The notes: generated by a model not told the origin, from the sequence alone. A stretch of 20,555 nucleotides of DNA from an uncultured Flavobacterium sp. (GCF_946482535.1 NZ_CAMLRU010000024.1:1-20555), one strand, 5' to 3'. Positions 1 to 7,873 are shown, numbered from the stretch's first letter. Made by a program: numbers and translations.

Positions 1-549
1 TGCGACGATTCCTTGTAATGGTGTTTTTAAAGCTTGTTCCTTTACCTTTTCAATTTCATCAGCTAAGCGTTCGCGGTTGTCTTCGGCGAATAAATTGGCA
101 ATCGACATGCTGACAAAAGCGCCATAATTTTGTTTGACACAAACTACGGCACGGTCTCGATTGGTTTTGCGTTCGTCACTATCGGCACGGGAAGTAGAAT
201 TCAACAAGAATAACCCTTTCATGTGATCGGGATACAATTCGGCGAAAGCCAAAGCCACATAACCGCCCATAGAATGTCCAACAAGCACTACTTTCCTGAT
301 TTTTAAATGCAACAGCAAAGCGTATAACATATCGGCTTGGTCTTCCATGGCGTGAACGTAACCGAGACATTCGGTTTCACCGTGACCGAGTAAGTCGACA
401 GTAATGACGCGATGTTTCTTGGACAGTTCGGGCACAAAAGCCTTCCACATCGTTTTGTTTTCGAGAAAACCGTGCAATAACACTACAGCTGTGCCTTTAC
501 CTTCATCGGTAAAAGAGATTTTCGTGTTTTTGTAGACAAGGTGTTTCAA
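1..549 (-). CDS. alpha/beta hydrolase, C-terminus cut by window edge
   Basis: Serine hydrolase of the alpha/beta-hydrolase fold; its substrate cannot be read from sequence. The 183 visible residues show the oxyanion-hole HG (residues 26-27, in VVLLHGF), the VDLLGHG strand-turn (51-57) and the nucleophile elbow GHSMGG with Ser93. The catalytic Asp and His would lie in the missing C-terminal part. I chose the TTG at 549-547 as start: it gives MKHLVYKNTKISFTDEG, which fits the usual N-terminus of the fold, an in-frame stop lies two codons upstream, and there is no ATG before the oxyanion loop. The TTG lies inside a 7-bp tandem repeat (543-577), so the repeat may have replaced an older ATG. No signal peptide, so probably cytoplasmic. 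Identity of the fold is secure; the physiological role is unknown. Confidence 0.9.
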   Translation of the reverse strand, partial: MKHLVYKNTKISFTDEGKGTAVVLLHGFLENKTMWKAFVPELSKKHRVITVDLLGHGETECLGYVHAMEDQADMLYALLLHLKIRKVVLVGHSMGGYVALAFAELYPDHMKGLFLLNSTSRADSDERKTNRDRAVVCVKQNYGAFVSMSIANLFAEDNRERLADEIEKVKEQALKTPLQGIVA

Positions 550-577
550 GTTTCAAGGTTGAAGTTTCAGGTTCAAA
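543..577. repeat. 7-bp tandem array over the hydrolase start
   Basis: Five consecutive 7-base units on the plus strand: GTTTCAA, GTTTCAA, GGTTGAA, GTTTCAG, GTTCAAA. The first unit contains the complement of the hydrolase TTG start codon, so the array covers both the 5' untranslated region and the first codon. Confidence 0.8.
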
Positions 578-677
578 AATAAGATTTAGGCTTTAATTCG
601 CCTATGATTGTTGATAAAATATAGGAGGTTTTAGCTGACAACTATGGGGATTTCATAAGGCATACATATAGTAAATA

Positions 678-742
678 CGCTATAAACACGCTATATATAC
701 GCTATATATATGCTATAAATATGACGCATCAATGACGAATGT
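678..742. repeat. 11-bp tandem array
   Basis: Four units in exact 11-base register: CGCTATAAACA (678-688), CGCTATATATA (689-699), CGCTATATATA (700-710), TGCTATAAATA (711-721). Two units of another sequence follow in the same register: ATGACGCATCA (721-731) and ATGACGAATGT (732-742). TACGCTATA at 676-684 is repeated inverted as TATAGCGTA at 742-750, so the array is bracketed by its own inverted copy. Confidence 0.8.
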
Positions 743-827
743 ATAGCGTAAACCAGGAGAAAAGCACATTCATCAAAATAATTATTAAAAAGAGAAAATA
801 TCTATAATCGTGAGGTTGTTAATATAA

Positions 828-865
828 TGATGAGATTCCTCCTTTGTCGGAATGACAAAAGGATA
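828..865. repeat. dispersed-type intergenic repeat
   Basis: The sequence around GAGATTCCTCC...GTCGGAATGAC forms an imperfect hairpin (CCTTTGTC against GACAAAAGG). From memory, closely similar sequences recur in intergenic regions of many Bacteroidota genomes. The recognition is from familiarity, not from a second copy in this window. Confidence 0.45.
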
Positions 866-867
866 CA

Positions 868-897
868 ACAAAAAAACGACCCACTTCCGTGAGCCGT
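868..897 (-). terminator. rho-independent terminator of the aminopeptidase gene
   Basis: On the minus strand a 9-bp stem (ACGGCTCAC with GTGGGTCGT, two G-U pairs) closes a GGAA tetraloop and runs into seven T. It lies about 35 bases after the aminopeptidase stop codon, which fits well. Confidence 0.85.
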
Positions 898-930
898 CTA
901 TCATCTATTTGTCTATTCTCTTTTATCTAA

Positions 931-2223
931 TTAAGCATTCATCAAACTCTCAATTTCCTCCACTTCAATCGGGATGTTTCTCATTAAGTTGAATGGTTCT
1001 CCTTTTTCTTGGATTACTACATCATCTTCTATACGGATTCCGAAACCTTCTGCCGGAATGTAGATGCCCGGTTCTACGGTGAAGACCATATTGGCTTGCA
1101 TTGGTTCGTGTAAAAGTCCATAATCATGCGTGTCTAAGCCCATATGGTGTGACGTTCCGTGCATGAAATATTTTTTATACGCCGGCCAATCGGGGTTTTC
1201 GTTTTGTACATCGGCTTTGTCGATTAGGCCTAAACCCAGTAATTCCGAAGTCATGATTTTGCCTACCTCAACGTGGTATTGTTTCCAATAATTGCCAACT
1301 ACCAACATTTTAGTCGCTTCGTTTTTCACTCTTAAAACGGCATTGTAAACCGCTTTTTGTCGGTCACTGAATTTGCCTGAAACCGGAATGGTTCTGGTCA
1401 TGTCGCTGGAATAGTTGGCGTATTCTGAACCAACGTCTAACAACAATAAATCGCCGGCTTTGCATTGTTGGTTGTTTTCGATGTAGTGCAACACATTGGC
1501 ATTATTTCCTGAAGCGATGATTGGTGTGTAAGCGAATCCTTTGGAACGATTGATTAAGAATTCGTGAGCGAATTCGGCTTCGATTTCGTATTCCATCACA
1601 TTAGGCTTGGTGAAATTGAGGACTCTGCGGAATCCTTTTTCGGTGATGTCGCAGGCTTTTTGGATTAAATCGATTTCTTCGCTTTCTTTTACCGAGCGCA
1701 ATCTTTGTAAAATTGGGTTGGATTTTTCGACTTTATGCGCCGGATAATTTTCTTTCCACCATTTGACAAAACGGGCTTCACGGGTTTCGGTTTCTATGCT
1801 GGCGCGATAATGCTCATTGGTATTGATGTAAATGGTATCGGCGTAAGCCATTACTTCTTTCAACGTTTTATGGAAATCTTGTAACCAAATCACCGATTTG
1901 ATGCCCGAAACTTCAAAAGCTCTGTCTTTAGTTAGCTTCTCGCCTTCCCAAATGGCAATGTGTTCGTTGGTTTCTTTTAAGAATAAAATTTGCTTCAAAT
2001 GCTCATAAGGCGCATCGGGAAAAAGCAACAAGATGCTTTCTTCTTGGTCAACTCCGCTTAAATAAAAAATATCTCGGTGTTGTGCAAAAGGCAAAGTGCT
2101 GTCGGCAGATACCGGATAAATATCGTTTGAATTGAAAACCGCTACACTGTTGGGTTTCATTTGTGCGGTGAACTTGGCTCTGTTTTTTACGAATAAATCG
2201 CGGTCTATCGGATGGTATTTCAT
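931..2223 (-). CDS. pepP: Xaa-Pro aminopeptidase (M24B, PepP-like)
   Basis: Dinuclear metal aminopeptidase that removes an N-terminal residue preceding proline; cytoplasmic peptide turnover. The 430 residues match the family length and its two parts: an N-terminal AMP_N-type domain (about 1-170) and a C-terminal pita-bread catalytic domain (about 180-430). The five metal ligands are all visible: Asp263 (LLLDVGSEY), Asp274 (SSDMTR), His359 (HGTSHHMG), Glu384 (TVEPGIY) and Glu399 (IRIEDD); the conserved substrate-site histidines are His355 and His366. The ATG at 2223 gives a normal N-terminus (MKYHPIDRDLF). A 7-bp repeat array begins seven bases upstream of this ATG, and an exact -7 box lies behind it at 2294-2287. 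A good terminator follows. No signal peptide. Confident for family and reaction; exact substrate range unknown. Confidence 0.95.
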   Translation of the reverse strand: MKYHPIDRDLFVKNRAKFTAQMKPNSVAVFNSNDIYPVSADSTLPFAQHRDIFYLSGVDQEESILLLFPDAPYEHLKQILFLKETNEHIAIWEGEKLTKDRAFEVSGIKSVIWLQDFHKTLKEVMAYADTIYINTNEHYRASIETETREARFVKWWKENYPAHKVEKSNPILQRLRSVKESEEIDLIQKACDITEKGFRRVLNFTKPNVMEYEIEAEFAHEFLINRSKGFAYTPIIASGNNANVLHYIENNQQCKAGDLLLLDVGSEYANYSSDMTRTIPVSGKFSDRQKAVYNAVLRVKNEATKMLVVGNYWKQYHVEVGKIMTSELLGLGLIDKADVQNENPDWPAYKKYFMHGTSHHMGLDTHDYGLLHEPMQANMVFTVEPGIYIPAEGFGIRIEDDVVIQEKGEPFNLMRNIPIEVEEIESLMNA

Positions 2224-2230
2224 TTTATGA

Positions 2231-2272
2231 GTAATTAGTGATTAGTAATTAGTGATTAGCCAAAAGTGAATG
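2231..2272. repeat. 7-bp tandem array in the aminopeptidase 5' region
   Basis: Six 7-base units on the plus strand: GTAATTA, GTGATTA, GTAATTA, GTGATTA, GCCAAAA, GTGAATG. The first four are almost perfect repeats. The array ends seven bases from the aminopeptidase ATG, in the expected 5' untranslated region. The GTAATTA/GTGATTA units recur around the four-helix-bundle gene; GCCAAAA recurs in the arrays at 9076 and 12995. Confidence 0.85.
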
Positions 2273-2286
2273 GTCTAAGCATATCA

Positions 2287-2294
2287 CAAAGCTA
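2287..2294 (-). promoter_or_regulatory. -7 box for the aminopeptidase gene
   Basis: On the minus strand TAGCTTTG matches the Bacteroidota -7 consensus TAnnTTTG exactly. A TTTG lies 15 bases upstream, closer than the usual spacing of about 17-23, so the -33 element is uncertain. The resulting leader of about 60 bases would contain the whole 7-bp array. Confidence 0.5.
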
Positions 2295-2316
2295 CGGAAA
2301 GCTGAAAATCAAACAT

Positions 2317-2330
2317 ACGCCAAATGGCGT
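2317..2330. promoter_or_regulatory. short palindrome, possible operator
   Basis: ACGCCA-AA-TGGCGT is a perfect palindrome about 22 bases upstream of the aminopeptidase -7 box, roughly where a -33 element would be. It also directly follows the Crp/Fnr-type gene stop, so it could instead be a transcript hairpin, but no T-run follows on the minus strand. Confidence 0.4.
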
Positions 2331-2338
2331 TATTTTTA

Positions 2339-2935
2339 TTAACCGATGTTTTTTCGGATGCGGCTCATGTGGCGATTGGAAATGCCGAGGAAAGAAGCCA
2401 AATAATGCAACGGCACTTCTTGTAACAGTTTGGGTTCGGTGGCCAATAGTTTCTTATAGCGTTCTTCCGGAGTTAACGTTAATAAATCGATGCGATAATC
2501 GTCAATCAGCATGATTTGTTTTTCGATTAGATTGTGGTAAAACTGTTTAAACGCTTGATTATTGGATTGCAAATCTTTGAAGTTTTCCAAATCAATTACC
2601 CAAAGTTGGCAATCGACCAAAGCTTTGATGCTTTTTCGAGACGGAATTTTATTCAGAAAACTATTGAGTGACGAAGTAACCGAGTTTCGCAAGGCCAAAT
2701 AAGTGGTTTTTTCTTCGGCTTCTACTAAAATCGCATGCTGCAAAATCCCGCTTTCTACATAACAAAAATAAGGGCAGACTTGGTTTTCATCGACTAAGAG
2801 TTGGTTCTTCTTTAAGGTCAAAATCTTAAAACGATTGGCTATTTCGGAAAGTTGTTGTTCCGAATGCAGTTCTGTATCATTGATAAAATGACGCAGATAG
2901 TTTAAAAAAGCCGAGTTGTCGTTTTGAGTTTTCAT
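2339..2935 (-). CDS. Crp/Fnr-family transcriptional regulator
   Basis: DNA-binding regulator with a cyclic-nucleotide-binding-like fold (about residues 28-115) and a C-terminal winged helix-turn-helix (about 174-196, VPLHYLASFLGISNRHMSRIRK). No 4Fe-4S cysteine set of the Fnr type is seen (only Cys54, Cys58, Cys109), and the cAMP-binding Arg/Ser pocket is not evident, so the ligand is unknown. I start at the ATG at 2935 (198 residues): the longer reading from a GTG at 2971 would be translated through an exact TATTTTTG -7 box at 2948-2955. The 198-residue length is usual for these short Bacteroidota regulators. It is divergent from the ChaN-like gene with an 84-bp shared region that contains a 22-bp inverted repeat (2978-2999) of the right size for a Crp/Fnr operator. 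Confidence 0.9.
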   Translation of the reverse strand: MKTQNDNSAFLNYLRHFINDTELHSEQQLSEIANRFKILTLKKNQLLVDENQVCPYFCYVESGILQHAILVEAEEKTTYLALRNSVTSSLNSFLNKIPSRKSIKALVDCQLWVIDLENFKDLQSNNQAFKQFYHNLIEKQIMLIDDYRIDLLTLTPEERYKKLLATEPKLLQEVPLHYLASFLGISNRHMSRIRKNIG

Positions 2936-2947
2936 AAATACTGACCA

Positions 2948-2955
2948 CAAAAATA
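2948..2955 (-). promoter_or_regulatory. -7 box for the Crp/Fnr-type gene
   Basis: TATTTTTG on the minus strand matches TAnnTTTG exactly and lies 12 bases from the chosen ATG. This implies a very short leader and decides the start codon. No clear -33 TTTG at normal spacing. Confidence 0.6.
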
Positions 2956-2977
2956 TTCTTTTTTGGGACACATTTTT

Positions 2978-2999
2978 TTATTCAACGATTAATGAATAA
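2978..2999. promoter_or_regulatory. candidate Crp/Fnr-type operator
   Basis: TTATTCA, an 8-base spacer, then TGAATAA: a perfect inverted repeat of 22 bp in the divergent region between the regulator and the ChaN-like gene. Size and symmetry fit a Crp/Fnr dimer site; autoregulation and control of the neighbour are inferred. Confidence 0.5.
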
Positions 3000-3019
3000 T
3001 TTTAAACAAAATTCATTTT

Positions 3020-3871
3020 ATGAAAAAGGCTCTATTATTTCTCGCACTATTGACAGGTTTCGGTTTATCAGCTCAAGACAAAAAAGCTTACCAATTGTTT
3101 GATAAAAAAGGCAAAAAAGTAAGCTATGGCAAACTTTTGAAAGAGGCCGAAAAATCACAAGTAGTTTTGTTTGGGGAATACCATAACAATTCGGTGGTGC
3201 ATTGGTTACAATTGGAACTGACTAAAGATTTAGCCGAAAAAAAACCATTGGTTTTAGGTGCCGAAATGTTAGAAGCCGATAATCAAAAGCCCTTAGACCA
3301 ATATTTGAAAGGAGAAATCAATCAGAAAAAATTAGACTCTACGGCGCGGCTTTGGCCCAATTATAAAACCGATTACAAACCTTTGGTTGATTTTGCCAAG
3401 CAAAACAAACTGCCTTTTATCGCCACGAATATTCCCAGAAGATACGCTTCTATGGTTTCCAAAAAAGGATTCGAAGCCCTGGAAACTTTGACTTCAGAAG
3501 AAAAATCTTGGATAGCGCCTTTGCCTATTGCTTACGACGAAAATTTGCCGGGTTATGTCAACATGATGAAAATGATGGGTGATCATGCGAGTCCGAATAT
3601 GCCCAAAGCGCAAGCCAGTAAGGACGCTACGATGGCTTATTTTATTCAGAAAAATTTAAATGACGGTTCGATTTTTATACATTACAACGGCACTTACCAT
3701 TCGGATAACTTTGAGGGGATTTATTGGTATTTGAAAAAAAGCACGCCCAACCTTCAAATAATGACCATTGCCACCTTGGAACAAAAAGATTTAGAAAAAA
3801 TACCGGCAGAAGAACACAATAAAGCCGACTATATTCTCGTTATAGATGAAGATGTAACAAAAACGCATTAA
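3020..3871 (+). CDS. secreted ChaN-like protein
   Basis: Belongs to the ChaN family (iron-regulated, haem-binding proteins; structure related to the EreA/Tiki fold). Seen in 283 residues: a signal peptide (1-18, cleavage after LSA before Gln19), not a lipobox; then the family blocks GEYHN (52-56) with His61, AEML (81-84), NIPRRYAS (137-144), AQASKDATMA (197-206) and HYNGTYHSD (221-229). Known family members bind haem or take part in iron uptake; that role here is by family only. The ATG at 3020 gives the signal peptide directly. Divergent from the Crp/Fnr-type regulator, which is the obvious candidate to control it. No exact -7 box was found (TAATTTTA at 2997-3004 is one base off). No terminator seen after it. 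Confidence 0.88.
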   Translation: MKKALLFLALLTGFGLSAQDKKAYQLFDKKGKKVSYGKLLKEAEKSQVVLFGEYHNNSVVHWLQLELTKDLAEKKPLVLGAEMLEADNQKPLDQYLKGEINQKKLDSTARLWPNYKTDYKPLVDFAKQNKLPFIATNIPRRYASMVSKKGFEALETLTSEEKSWIAPLPIAYDENLPGYVNMMKMMGDHASPNMPKAQASKDATMAYFIQKNLNDGSIFIHYNGTYHSDNFEGIYWYLKKSTPNLQIMTIATLEQKDLEKIPAEEHNKADYILVIDEDVTKTH

Positions 3872-3930
3872 CAACGTCTTAACATTATCACCCGAGGCAA
3901 AGCCGAATTGTTTGGAGCGAAGCGGAAAAA

Positions 3931-3960
3931 ATCAAAATCAATCAAAATCAATCAAAAAAT
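3931..3960. repeat. 10-bp tandem array before a lipoprotein gene
   Basis: Two perfect units ATCAAAATCA followed by ATCAAAAAAT, ending three bases before the lipoprotein ATG. The A-rich stretch is the kind of leader that substitutes for Shine-Dalgarno sequences in this phylum. Confidence 0.7.
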
Positions 3961-3963
3961 CCA

Positions 3964-4839
3964 ATGAAAAAAGTATATCTTCTTTTACTCTTCCTTATTG
4001 CTGCGATACCTTTCTTTTCTTGCAGCAGTGATGGTACTCCGGAGGAACCGATGCTGATTATCAAGTTTCAATTTGATGAAAATCAGGTTCGTTTGAACAA
4101 TTTGGGACAACCATCAGTAGTAGCCTCAGGCAATGCGGCACAATCGCCTGTTTTTAATGCTATTTCCTCCCATTATATCGAATTGGCTCCGAATGCCAAC
4201 ACGCAATTGGGCAACGGAACCATCCTTTATCACGCTCCGGAAACCAATATTGGCGGTGCTACGGCAATCGATTTTAGTCAATCCAAAATCGTAGCGGAAG
4301 GCGAAACTTTTCTGAAAATTCCTTTAAGTCAAGTGGCTTCGGGAAGTTATGAATGGATGCGTGTTTCTTTATCTTATCAGAATTACCAAATTAACATTCG
4401 CCATCAAAATGTAGATTACGCCGGAACTTTAGCCAGTTTTGTTGGGTTTAACACTTATATCAGCGAGTTTAATATTGGGAATAATATTTTCCAGGTCAAT
4501 GCCAATAAAGCACAAGGATATTGGGCTTTTGGACTGAACAATCAGCCTTACTCTTCTTCCGGACAAGCGCCGGCCGGAACTACAACCGTTCCAAATCCGA
4601 TTGAGGCCACATCTCCGATTCCCAGAAACTTAAACACTTGTGTTGTGACCGGAAAGTTTGCCAATAACTTGGTAATAAACGGCAATGAAACAGAGGATAT
4701 AGTGATTACCCTTTCGCTTTCCGTCAATAACAGTTTTGAGTGGCAGGAAATCAACGCCGACGGCAAATTTGAACCATCGATTGGAGAAAATGTAGTTGAC
4801 ATGGGATTAAGAGGTTTGATTCCGAGCTATGTTCGATAG
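3964..4839 (+). CDS. lipoprotein of unknown function
   Basis: 291 residues with a type II signal peptide: MKK, a hydrophobic run, and lipobox FFSC with Cys20 followed by SSDG, so it is probably anchored in the outer membrane or facing the periplasm. The rest is a predicted beta-rich domain (IIKFQFDENQVRL..., SYEWMRVSLSYQNYQI, VVTGKFANNLVINGNETEDIVITLSLSVNN) with many Asn/Gly, no transmembrane segment and one cysteine (in LNTCVV) in the mature body. The C-terminus contains an NADGKFEPSIGENVVDMG stretch that looks conserved, but I do not recognise a named family. It lies 92 bp after the ChaN-like gene on the same strand and could share its transcript. Function not assigned. Confidence 0.85.
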   Translation: MKKVYLLLLFLIAAIPFFSCSSDGTPEEPMLIIKFQFDENQVRLNNLGQPSVVASGNAAQSPVFNAISSHYIELAPNANTQLGNGTILYHAPETNIGGATAIDFSQSKIVAEGETFLKIPLSQVASGSYEWMRVSLSYQNYQINIRHQNVDYAGTLASFVGFNTYISEFNIGNNIFQVNANKAQGYWAFGLNNQPYSSSGQAPAGTTTVPNPIEATSPIPRNLNTCVVTGKFANNLVINGNETEDIVITLSLSVNNSFEWQEINADGKFEPSIGENVVDMGLRGLIPSYVR

Positions 4840-4938
4840 TTTTGTTTAATTTTTTTGAGCCAAAAAAGCCATTTAAACGGTTGAAAATCAACAACTGTTA
4901 AACTCACTTTAAATTCATTATAAATTAGAGCGAAAAGG

Positions 4939-4969
4939 TTGTAGTTAATGCCAAATAGGTGTATTTTTG
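4939..4969 (+). promoter_or_regulatory. promoter of the sdh operon
   Basis: TTG at 4939-4941 and TATTTTTG at 4962-4969, separated by 20 bases, match the Bacteroidota -33/-7 arrangement. It lies 31 bases before the sdhC ATG at 5001 and overlaps the longer GTG-started reading frame, supporting 5001 as start. Confidence 0.8.
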
Positions 4970-5000
4970 TCTGATTTTTTTAAACAAACTATACACAATT

Positions 5001-5840
5001 ATGGCAAAATCTGCACTTTTAAAGTCGTCCTTGGCAAAAAAATATTGGATGGCTCTTACAGGTTTATTTTTATGCTTGTTTTTAGCGGGTCACTTAGCAG
5101 GAAATCTTCAATTAATTTTTAGCGATGCATCAGCGTTTAATAAGTATGCGTTGTTCATGACCTCTAATCCGGCAGTAAAAATTCTTTCTTATCTTACTTA
5201 CCTTTCCATTCTTTTCCATGCTGTTGATGGGTTTTTATTGACTTATCAAAACGTAAAAGCGCGACCAATTGGTTATGCTAAAAACAATCCATCCAAAAAC
5301 AGTAGTTTTTCTTCGAGAAACATGGCTGTTTTGGGGACTTTGATTTTAGTGTTTATTGTGACGCACATGGTCAACTTTTGGGCGGTAATGCATTTTGACG
5401 AAAAAATGCCTTTACAAACCATCACTGTTGAGCAGATGGGTCAAAAGATGGATTACTACATCACTACAGACAATGGAAAATTTTTCCCTACTGACACCAC
5501 TCAATTGAAACAAATGGGATTGGAAATCAGAAACAGAACGGAATTTTACAACAAAATGGCCAATGTAAAAATGGGTGAAGGTTATAAAGACTTACACAAA
5601 ATTACTGTAGCCTTTTTTAAAGACCCTAAAACGGGGTTGATTGCCACAATCGCTTATGTTTTAGCCATGTTTGTTTTGGCATTTCACTTACTTCACGGTT
5701 TCCAAAGTGCTTTCCAATCACTTGGTTTGAATAACCCTAAGTATACGCCGGCCATCAAAGGATTCGGAAAAGCATTTGCTATAGTAGTTCCGCTATTGTT
5801 TGCTGCTATTCCGGTTTACATTCACTTTTTTCTAAAATAA
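5001..5840 (+). CDS. sdhC: succinate dehydrogenase cytochrome b subunit (B-type)
   Basis: Membrane anchor of complex II; carries two haems b and the quinone site and passes electrons between the iron-sulfur subunit and menaquinone. The 279 residues show five transmembrane helices (about 16-36, 63-82, 107-129, 213-235, 257-277), as in single-anchor B-type enzymes. His31, His73, His122 and His229/His232 lie in the helices and are candidate haem ligands. An inserted hydrophilic loop (about 131-205) lies between helices 3 and 4. I start at ATG 5001 (MAKSALLKSS) because the upstream GTG at 4959 sits on the promoter. First gene of the operon; sdhA starts 18 bp downstream. Confidence 0.95.
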   Translation: MAKSALLKSSLAKKYWMALTGLFLCLFLAGHLAGNLQLIFSDASAFNKYALFMTSNPAVKILSYLTYLSILFHAVDGFLLTYQNVKARPIGYAKNNPSKNSSFSSRNMAVLGTLILVFIVTHMVNFWAVMHFDEKMPLQTITVEQMGQKMDYYITTDNGKFFPTDTTQLKQMGLEIRNRTEFYNKMANVKMGEGYKDLHKITVAFFKDPKTGLIATIAYVLAMFVLAFHLLHGFQSAFQSLGLNNPKYTPAIKGFGKAFAIVVPLLFAAIPVYIHFFLK

Positions 5841-5858
5841 TCAACATCAGTATACATC

Positions 5859-7868
5859 ATGAAGTTAGATTCAAAAATACCAGAAGGTTCTATTTCAGAG
5901 AAATGGACTAATCATAAAAATCATTTAAAATTAGTAGCCCCGAATAACCGTCCGAAAATCGATGTAATCGTAGTCGGAACCGGATTGGCCGGTGCTTCTG
6001 CCGCTGCTTCTTTGGGAGAAATGGGATACAATGTAAAAGCATTTTGTTTCCAAGATTCGCCAAGAAGAGCACACTCTATCGCTGCTCAAGGTGGAATTAA
6101 CGCTGCTAAAAATTACCAAAACGACGGCGACAGTACCTACCGATTATTTTACGACACTATCAAAGGTGGTGATTACAGAGCCCGTGAAGCTAATGTTCAC
6201 CGTTTGGCCGAAGTTTCTGCCAATATCATTGACCAATGTGTAGCTCAAGGAGTTCCTTTTGCTCGTGATTATGGCGGAATGTTAGACAATCGTTCGTTTG
6301 GTGGAACGCAAGTACAACGTACTTTTTACGCTGCAGGACAAACCGGACAACAGTTACTTTTGGGTGCTTATTCTGCTTTATCAAGACAAATCGGATTAGG
6401 AAACGTGCAAATGTTTAACCGTCACGAAATGTTAGATTTGGTAAAAGTAGACGGAAAAGCCCGTGGTATCATCGCTCGTAACCTAATCACCGGAGAATTA
6501 GAAAGACATTCGGCTCATGCCGTAATCATAGCTTCCGGAGGATACGGAAACGTATATTTCCTATCGACTAATGCCATGGGAAGCAACGTAACCGCCGCTT
6601 GGAAAGTACACAAAAGAGGCGCTTTGTTTGCCAACCCTTGTTTTGTGCAAATTCACCCAACTTGTATTCCGGTACACGGGGTAAACCAATCGAAACTGAC
6701 TTTGATGTCGGAATCATTGAGAAACTCGGGACGTATTTGGGTACCAAAGAAAAAAGAAGATGCTGAAGCCATTCGCGCCGGAAAATTAAAACCAACCCAA
6801 TTAAAAGAAGAAGACAGAGATTATTTCTTAGAAAGAAGATATCCGGCTTTTGGAAACTTAGTGCCGCGTGACGTTGCTTCCAGAGCCGCCAAAGAGCGTT
6901 GTGATGAAGGTCACGGAATTGAAGCGAACGATACCAATGAAGGAGTTTACTTAGATTTCTCTACAGAAATCCAAACCAAAGGTCGCCAAGCGGCTTACTC
7001 ACAAGGAAACCATAATCCGTCAGCGGAAGAAGTGACCAAATTGGGTAAAAAATGGTTGGAAGAAAAATACGGAAACCTTTTCGCGATGTATGAAAAAATC
7101 ACCGATGAGAATCCGTACGAAACACCAATGAAAATTTATCCTGCTGTTCACTATACTATGGGCGGTGTTTGGGTAGATTACAACTTACAATCTACTATCC
7201 CGGGTTGTTTCGTTGCCGGAGAAGCCAATTTCTCTGACCACGGAGCTAACCGTTTAGGAGCTTCTGCCTTGATGCAAGGTTTGGCCGATGGTTATTTTGT
7301 ATTGCCTTACACGGTTTCCAACTATTTGGCAGACGAAATCAGAACCGGAAAAATTTCGACTGATTCTCCTGAATTCGTTGAAGCGGAAAACAGCGTAAAA
7401 GACGCCATCAATAAATTCTTAAACAATAACGGAACGAAATCGGTTGACCATTTCCACAAACGTTTAGGTTTGATTATGTGGAATAAAGTGGGTATGGCTC
7501 GTAACGAAAAAGGACTGAAAGAAGCTATCGAAGAAATAGCCGCTTTAAAAGAGGAATTCTACAAAGACGTTTACGTTCCGGGTAGTGCCGACGAATTAAA
7601 CCCTGAATTAGAAAAAGCACTTCGCGTAGCCGACTTCATCGATTTAGGTCAGTTAATGGCTATGGACGCACTACAACGTAAAGAATCTTGTGGTGGTCAC
7701 TTCCGTGAAGAATACCAAGATTCAGAAGGAGAAACCCTTCGTGATGATGAAAACTTTGCCTTCGTTGGCGCTTGGGAATACATGGGCTACGACATCAGCA
7801 AAGAAATGCTTCACAAAGAAGAATTGAAATACGAGTTTATCAAAATAGCCGCTCGTAATTACAAATAA
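5859..7868 (+). CDS. sdhA: succinate dehydrogenase/fumarate reductase flavoprotein subunit
   Basis: Catalytic subunit of complex II: oxidises succinate to fumarate with covalent FAD, facing the cytoplasm. In 669 residues: the FAD Rossmann motif [12 protein letters not shown] (38-49), the FAD-linking His72 in [15 protein letters not shown] (265-268), the catalytic Arg337 in PRDVASR, HYTMGG (431-436) with His431, and GANRLGAS (462-469) with Arg465. The C-terminal helical part ends in GHFREEYQ and the capping region. Length fits B-type flavoproteins (about 640-670). The ATG at 5859 follows sdhC by 18 bp. The expected next gene sdhB is displaced by an inserted four-helix-bundle gene. G+C is clearly higher than in that insert (31 of 60 bases at 5941-6000). 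Confidence 0.97.
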   Translation: MKLDSKIPEGSISEKWTNHKNHLKLVAPNNRPKIDVIVVGTGLAGASAAASLGEMGYNVKAFCFQDSPRRAHSIAAQGGINAAKNYQNDGDSTYRLFYDTIKGGDYRAREANVHRLAEVSANIIDQCVAQGVPFARDYGGMLDNRSFGGTQVQRTFYAAGQTGQQLLLGAYSALSRQIGLGNVQMFNRHEMLDLVKVDGKARGIIARNLITGELERHSAHAVIIASGGYGNVYFLSTNAMGSNVTAAWKVHKRGALFANPCFVQIHPTCIPVHGVNQSKLTLMSESLRNSGRIWVPKKKEDAEAIRAGKLKPTQLKEEDRDYFLERRYPAFGNLVPRDVASRAAKERCDEGHGIEANDTNEGVYLDFSTEIQTKGRQAAYSQGNHNPSAEEVTKLGKKWLEEKYGNLFAMYEKITDENPYETPMKIYPAVHYTMGGVWVDYNLQSTIPGCFVAGEANFSDHGANRLGASALMQGLADGYFVLPYTVSNYLADEIRTGKISTDSPEFVEAENSVKDAINKFLNNNGTKSVDHFHKRLGLIMWNKVGMARNEKGLKEAIEEIAALKEEFYKDVYVPGSADELNPELEKALRVADFIDLGQLMAMDALQRKESCGGHFREEYQDSEGETLRDDENFAFVGAWEYMGYDISKEMLHKEELKYEFIKIAARNYK

Positions 7869-7873
7869 TAAAA

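Larger units (their letters stand above)
550..930. other. 381-bp intergenic region rich in repeats
   Basis: No gene is seen between the hydrolase start and the aminopeptidase stop. The stretch holds, in order, the tail of a 7-bp array (to 577), an AT-rich spacer, an 11-bp tandem array (678-742), a short dispersed-type repeat (828-865) and the aminopeptidase terminator (868-897). Confidence 0.8.

Noticed and set aside
678..742. CRISPR array
   Set aside because: Units are 11 bp in direct tandem without spacers, and no cas gene is present.
2936..2971. Longer start of the Crp/Fnr-type gene at GTG
   Set aside because: An exact -7 box lies inside the added part.
3885..3930. Possible dispersed repeat (GAGGCAAAGCCGAATTG...) after the ChaN-like gene
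   Set aside because: It feels familiar from related genomes, but there is no second copy here and no clear symmetry, so I do not call it.
4876..4899. Hairpin AACGGTTG/CAACTGTT after the lipoprotein gene as terminator
   Set aside because: No T-run follows, and the G-U pair and AT-rich setting make it weak.
4959..5000. Longer sdhC start at a GTG
   Set aside because: It would be translated from within the -7 box TATTTTTG (4962-4969); the ATG at 5001 gives a normal N-terminus.
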